From Lentisalinibacter sediminis (lineage in GTDB: Bacteria; Pseudomonadota; Gammaproteobacteria; Steroidobacterales; Woeseiaceae): a DNA stretch of 64,000 bases. The translations under genes and the position numbers were made by a program. Positions 61,179 to 64,000 of the stretch are shown piece by piece; within the stretch, counting starts at the first letter, position 1; every line of letters begins with the position of its first letter. The notes beneath the pieces were generated by a model. That model worked only from the letters and a program-made list of their open reading frames with translations, did not search any database and was not told where the DNA came from. Where the stretch lies: positions 248,001 to 312,000 of the forward strand of contig NZ_JAPDRF010000002.1 in assembly GCF_040706615.1 (NCBI RefSeq). Reading direction: 5' to 3'.

Positions 61179-63437
61179 CTAGAAGTTGGCGCTGAACGAC
61201 ACGCCCCAGATTCTCGGCTCGTTGACGAAGCCGGTGAGGTTGTTGAAGTCGATGCCGCCCTTCACGTTCTCCTCGTCCGTGATATTGCGGCCGAAGATCG
61301 CCACCTCCCAGGAGCCGTCGATCTTGCCGTAGCCGAACTTCACGCCGCCCTCGAAGGTGTCCTCGGAGGAGAACTCGGCAGACTCGTACAGGAAGAAGTT
61401 CGTCTCACCCTGGTAGGCCCAGTCGGTGTAGGCGAAGAACTCGGCGTCGTCGCCGACCGGCATCGTGTAGCGGGCCGTGAAGTTCAGCATGGTCTCCGGC
61501 GCCTGCGGGAACGGGTTGCCGTCGACGATCGCGTTGCCGTTACCGTCCAGCGGGTCGAGCACGGTGCACAGGCCGGTGCCGCAGGGCGCGACCCGCAGGT
61601 TCGGGTCGTCGATCTCGGTGTCGTTCCAGCTGAAGCCGGCAGTGAAGCTCAGGTTGTCCGTCGCCAGCCACTCGGCATCCAAGTCGATGCCGGTGCCGGT
61701 GCCGGTGTCGGCGTTGACCAGCTGGATCAGGTTGCCGGCGCCGCCGATGGCCGAGAACTGCTGGTCCTCGATCTCGTAATAGTAGATCGCAGCATTCAGA
61801 CGCAGCCGGTCGCCCAGCAGGGTCGACTTGAAACCGCCCTCGATGGAGGTAATGGTCTCCGAATCGGCCGTTGACGGCTGTCCGAAGAAGGCGATGTCGC
61901 GGCCCTGGATGGTGGGAGCGCGGAAGCCGCTGGCCAGACGGCCGTACAGGTTCACGTCGTCGCTCAGCGCGTAGCTCAGACTCAGGTCCCAGCTCACCTG
62001 CTCGTCGGAGACGTTCACCGGCGTCACCGGCAGCGGGGAGTTGAAGGCGGAAAGATCCTTCTCGTCATCCGTATAGCGCACGCCGCCGGTGATGTTCCAG
62101 ACGTCGCTGATGTCGTAGCTGACGTGCCCGAACACGGCCCAGGAGGTGTTCTCGTGGGCGACCGTGGTCGGCGGCACGAAGAACGGCACGGTCGTGACGG
62201 CGAACTCGGAATCGAAGTAGAAGAAGCCGGCCTGCCAGAACAGCCGGTCGCTCGCATCCGCCGCAATGCGGACTTCCTGGGTGAACTGATCCAGGTTGTC
62301 GATGCCGTCCTGGGTCTGGGAATTGAACGGGATACAGAGATCCGTGGCTGGGTCGCTGCCCGGAGGACACGGACCCTGTAACGGACGGTCGTCGAAGGTA
62401 CCGAAACCGCCGTCGATGTCACCCAGGCTGCGGTTCTCCACCGTCTCGTGGGCGGTGATGGAGGTGACCGTCATGGTGTCGCTCACATCCCACTCGAGCT
62501 TTAGCGAGCCGCCCAGCGCGTCGGCTTCCTGCGGGTTGTTGTTGCCCTCGTCGAAAAACACGGTGTTGCGGTCGAAATTGACGTTCAGGTCGTTGCTGCC
62601 CGGGCCCAGGATATTGGCGCGGAACACCGAGGCGGTGCCATCCATCGTGCGGCCGTGCACGTTGGCGAGCGCACTCAGGTTGTCCGTGATCTGCCACAGG
62701 GCCTGCAGCCGGTAGGCGAGATCCTCGAAGCCGCCCATCACGTCGTCTTCCTCGGTGAAGGCGTTCGAGATCCAGTCGTCCCGGTTCATGTACAGCATGG
62801 ACGCGCGGACCGAGAGGTTATCGGCCAGCGGACCGCCGACGGCGGCATCGACCACGGTGGAGCCGTAGCGGCCGTAGGACAGGTCGACGCGACCCTCGGT
62901 CTCGTCGGTGGGCTTGCGGGTGTCGAACTTGATGATGCCGGCCGGCGTGTTGCGGCCGAACAGCGTGCCCTGCGGCCCGCGCAGGACTTCCACGCGCTCG
63001 ACGTCGAACAGCGGGAAGCTTTTCAGGATCACGTTCTCCTGCACCACCTCGTCCATGATGATGGACACGGACTGGGAGGCGGCCAGGTCGAAGTCGGTGT
63101 TGCCGAGCCCGCGGAGATAGAAACGCGGTGCCAGCCGGCCGTTCGAGGACTCGGCGTACAGGCTGGGCACCCGCGTGGCCAGGGCGCGGATGTCCTCGCC
63201 GGCGTCGAACAGGTTCTGGAACCGCGCGCCGGACAGGGTGGACACCGAGATCGGCACCTCCTGCAGATTCTCTTCACGGCGCTGCGCCGTGACCACGATC
63301 TCCTCGAGGACGCTGTCTTCCTGGGCCAGCGCCGTAGCCGGCAGCGCGGGCAGCGCGATCAGGCTCGCGAGCGCCAGCGCGCAGAGCCGGCGGGTCGGCC
63401 GTGCGCCATCGAGGATTGTCGGTTTTCTGCCACGCAT
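61179..63437 (-). CDS. TonB-dependent outer-membrane receptor
   Basis: This 752-residue receptor has a signal peptide ending PATALAQ, the plug-domain start EEIVVTAQRREENLQEVPISVS, FYLRGLGNTDFDLAASQSVS, and VERVEVLRGPQGTLFGRNTPAG. A 22-strand barrel follows, ending in Phe (WGVSFSANF). Ribosome site AAGGAGAACAAG precedes the ATG. The plug class is common in gammaproteobacteria and alphaproteobacteria for siderophores, B12, sugars and other scarce molecules; the ligand is not readable. It is the nearest outer-membrane importer to the nucleoside district. Confidence 0.92.
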   Translation of the reverse strand: MRGRKPTILDGARPTRRLCALALASLIALPALPATALAQEDSVLEEIVVTAQRREENLQEVPISVSTLSGARFQNLFDAGEDIRALATRVPSLYAESSNGRLAPRFYLRGLGNTDFDLAASQSVSIIMDEVVQENVILKSFPLFDVERVEVLRGPQGTLFGRNTPAGIIKFDTRKPTDETEGRVDLSYGRYGSTVVDAAVGGPLADNLSVRASMLYMNRDDWISNAFTEEDDVMGGFEDLAYRLQALWQITDNLSALANVHGRTMDGTASVFRANILGPGSNDLNVNFDRNTVFFDEGNNNPQEADALGGSLKLEWDVSDTMTVTSITAHETVENRSLGDIDGGFGTFDDRPLQGPCPPGSDPATDLCIPFNSQTQDGIDNLDQFTQEVRIAADASDRLFWQAGFFYFDSEFAVTTVPFFVPPTTVAHENTSWAVFGHVSYDISDVWNITGGVRYTDDEKDLSAFNSPLPVTPVNVSDEQVSWDLSLSYALSDDVNLYGRLASGFRAPTIQGRDIAFFGQPSTADSETITSIEGGFKSTLLGDRLRLNAAIYYYEIEDQQFSAIGGAGNLIQLVNADTGTGTGIDLDAEWLATDNLSFTAGFSWNDTEIDDPNLRVAPCGTGLCTVLDPLDGNGNAIVDGNPFPQAPETMLNFTARYTMPVGDDAEFFAYTDWAYQGETNFFLYESAEFSSEDTFEGGVKFGYGKIDGSWEVAIFGRNITDEENVKGGIDFNNLTGFVNEPRIWGVSFSANF

Positions 63438-63568
63438 CTTGTTCTCCTTGGAGGGGCGGGGATAGGTAGGGCGAATCTTACGTATTTGTGACGCAGAACG
63501 GTAGGCTTACGATGCCTTCGTTTCGGATTTGTTGCGAAAAACCTACAAACTCCCTGCAGCGCCGGCCG

Positions 63569-63904
63569 TCACTCCAGCGATTCGTAGCAGCCGGGTGTGA
63601 ACCGTGGCAGGCAGACGCACTGGAAGACGAGGTCTCCGGCGCCCGTATTGGTCACGCGCTGGGCGGTGCCGACCGGGATCTCCACGATGTCGCCGGGCCC
63701 GACCGAAAGGGGCTCCCGACCGCCCACCTCCATCAGGCCACGGCCCTGCTCCACCACGTACCATTCCCGCACCGAGAGACGATGCCGCTGGGTGGTGACG
63801 CCCGGCTCGACGCGGCATCGCGCCAGCGATACGTCCGGCGCGCTCGCGTCGTTCAGGAGTTCGGTGATGAAACAGCGTTCTTCGGTCCAGACTTCTTCGG
63901 GCAT
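63569..63904 (-). CDS. Small cupin-domain protein
   Basis: This 111-residue single cupin domain has TTQRHRLSVREWYVVEQGRGLMEVGG (motif 1, with His/Arg/Glu) and VGPGDIVEIPVGTAQRVTNTG (motif 2). A metal-binding pattern of reduced completeness suggests a sugar- or small-molecule-binding or epimerase-like role. Start ATG 63904 is preceded by CAGGAG; a longer frame to 63991 is not conserved. TAGAAT at 63965-63970 on the plus strand may serve a gene outside the window. Confidence 0.8.
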   Translation of the reverse strand: MPEEVWTEERCFITELLNDASAPDVSLARCRVEPGVTTQRHRLSVREWYVVEQGRGLMEVGGREPLSVGPGDIVEIPVGTAQRVTNTGAGDLVFQCVCLPRFTPGCYESLE

Positions 63905-64000
63905 GGCGGTACTCTCCTGAAACGGCAGGCGCGCCATCAACAAGGGTCGACGGCCTGCGCTAGAATACCGACTCGTCCCGCAATCGATCACCAGTCATCA

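Overview
The window is GC-rich bacterial chromosome, densely packed with genes that often overlap by 1-14 bases. It looks gammaproteobacterial. The reasons are UbiG, PlsB, a TonB-dependent receptor with the usual EEIVVTAQRREEN start, RND efflux, a Hya/Hox-type membrane-bound hydrogenase, GGDEF/EAL proteins, and REP/REPIN palindromes of the Xanthomonadales/Pseudomonas style (GTAGGAGGGCCTTCAGGCCC). I cannot fix the order or genus. I see no tRNA, rRNA, CRISPR array, phage gene or insertion sequence.

Layout. 1-4.6 kb (minus): a translationally coupled operon of a beta-CASP metallo-beta-lactamase nuclease, an archaeal-type AMP/thymidine phosphorylase, a PRPP-synthetase homologue and an MFS transporter (cut by the window edge). 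4.9-12.5 kb: patatin lipase, Ca/Na antiporter, S-formylglutathione hydrolase, CDF zinc exporter and two c-di-GMP signalling proteins. 12.7-19 kb (plus): a three-gene redox operon of a GltD-like/ferredoxin fusion, pyruvate:ferredoxin oxidoreductase (NifJ) and a dihydroorotate-dehydrogenase-like flavoprotein. 19-21.4 kb: a PafA-like lipoprotein phosphatase and a UbiG variant. 21.7-28 kb (minus): an eight-gene O2-tolerant group 1d [NiFe] hydrogenase operon equivalent to hoxKGZM-OQRT. 28.3-45.1 kb: a catabolic region with two acyl-CoA ligases, an RND pump, two thiolases, a 2-hydroxychromene-2-carboxylate isomerase, a tandem HxlR regulator, a DUF1295 membrane reductase, nitronate monooxygenase, an SDR and PaaN aldehyde dehydrogenase. 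It looks built for aromatic or alicyclic acids. 45.2-47.6 kb: PlsB.

47.7-61 kb is a nucleoside and nucleotide salvage district: upp, tdk, two NupC-type transporters, deoB, a lipoprotein amidohydrolase of the MTA/SAH deaminase family, add, deoA, cdd, an e(P4)-type acid phosphatase lipoprotein, ppa, an exo/endonuclease-phosphatase lipoprotein and a beta-propeller lipoprotein. A TonB-dependent receptor and a small cupin close the window. The predicted cell-surface enzymes (nuclease/phosphatase fold, 5'-nucleotidase type, deaminase) and the inner-membrane transporters and phosphorylases form a plausible path from extracellular nucleotides to ribose phosphates. The 0.7-4.6 kb operon would be a second, intracellular RNA/NMP salvage route.

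Most notable: (i) a REP/REPIN family concentrated in the nucleoside district, whose TAG supplies the stop codon of add and ppa; (ii) a hydrogenase small subunit with the six-cysteine proximal cluster plus an extra Cys next to the cluster glutamate; (iii) a UbiG lacking the loop linked to membrane binding; (iv) a single-chain tandem HxlR regulator with two zinc ribbons; (v) the nuclease/phosphorylase/PRPP-synthetase operon; (vi) the NifJ triad with a DHOD-like partner that lacks the catalytic loop.
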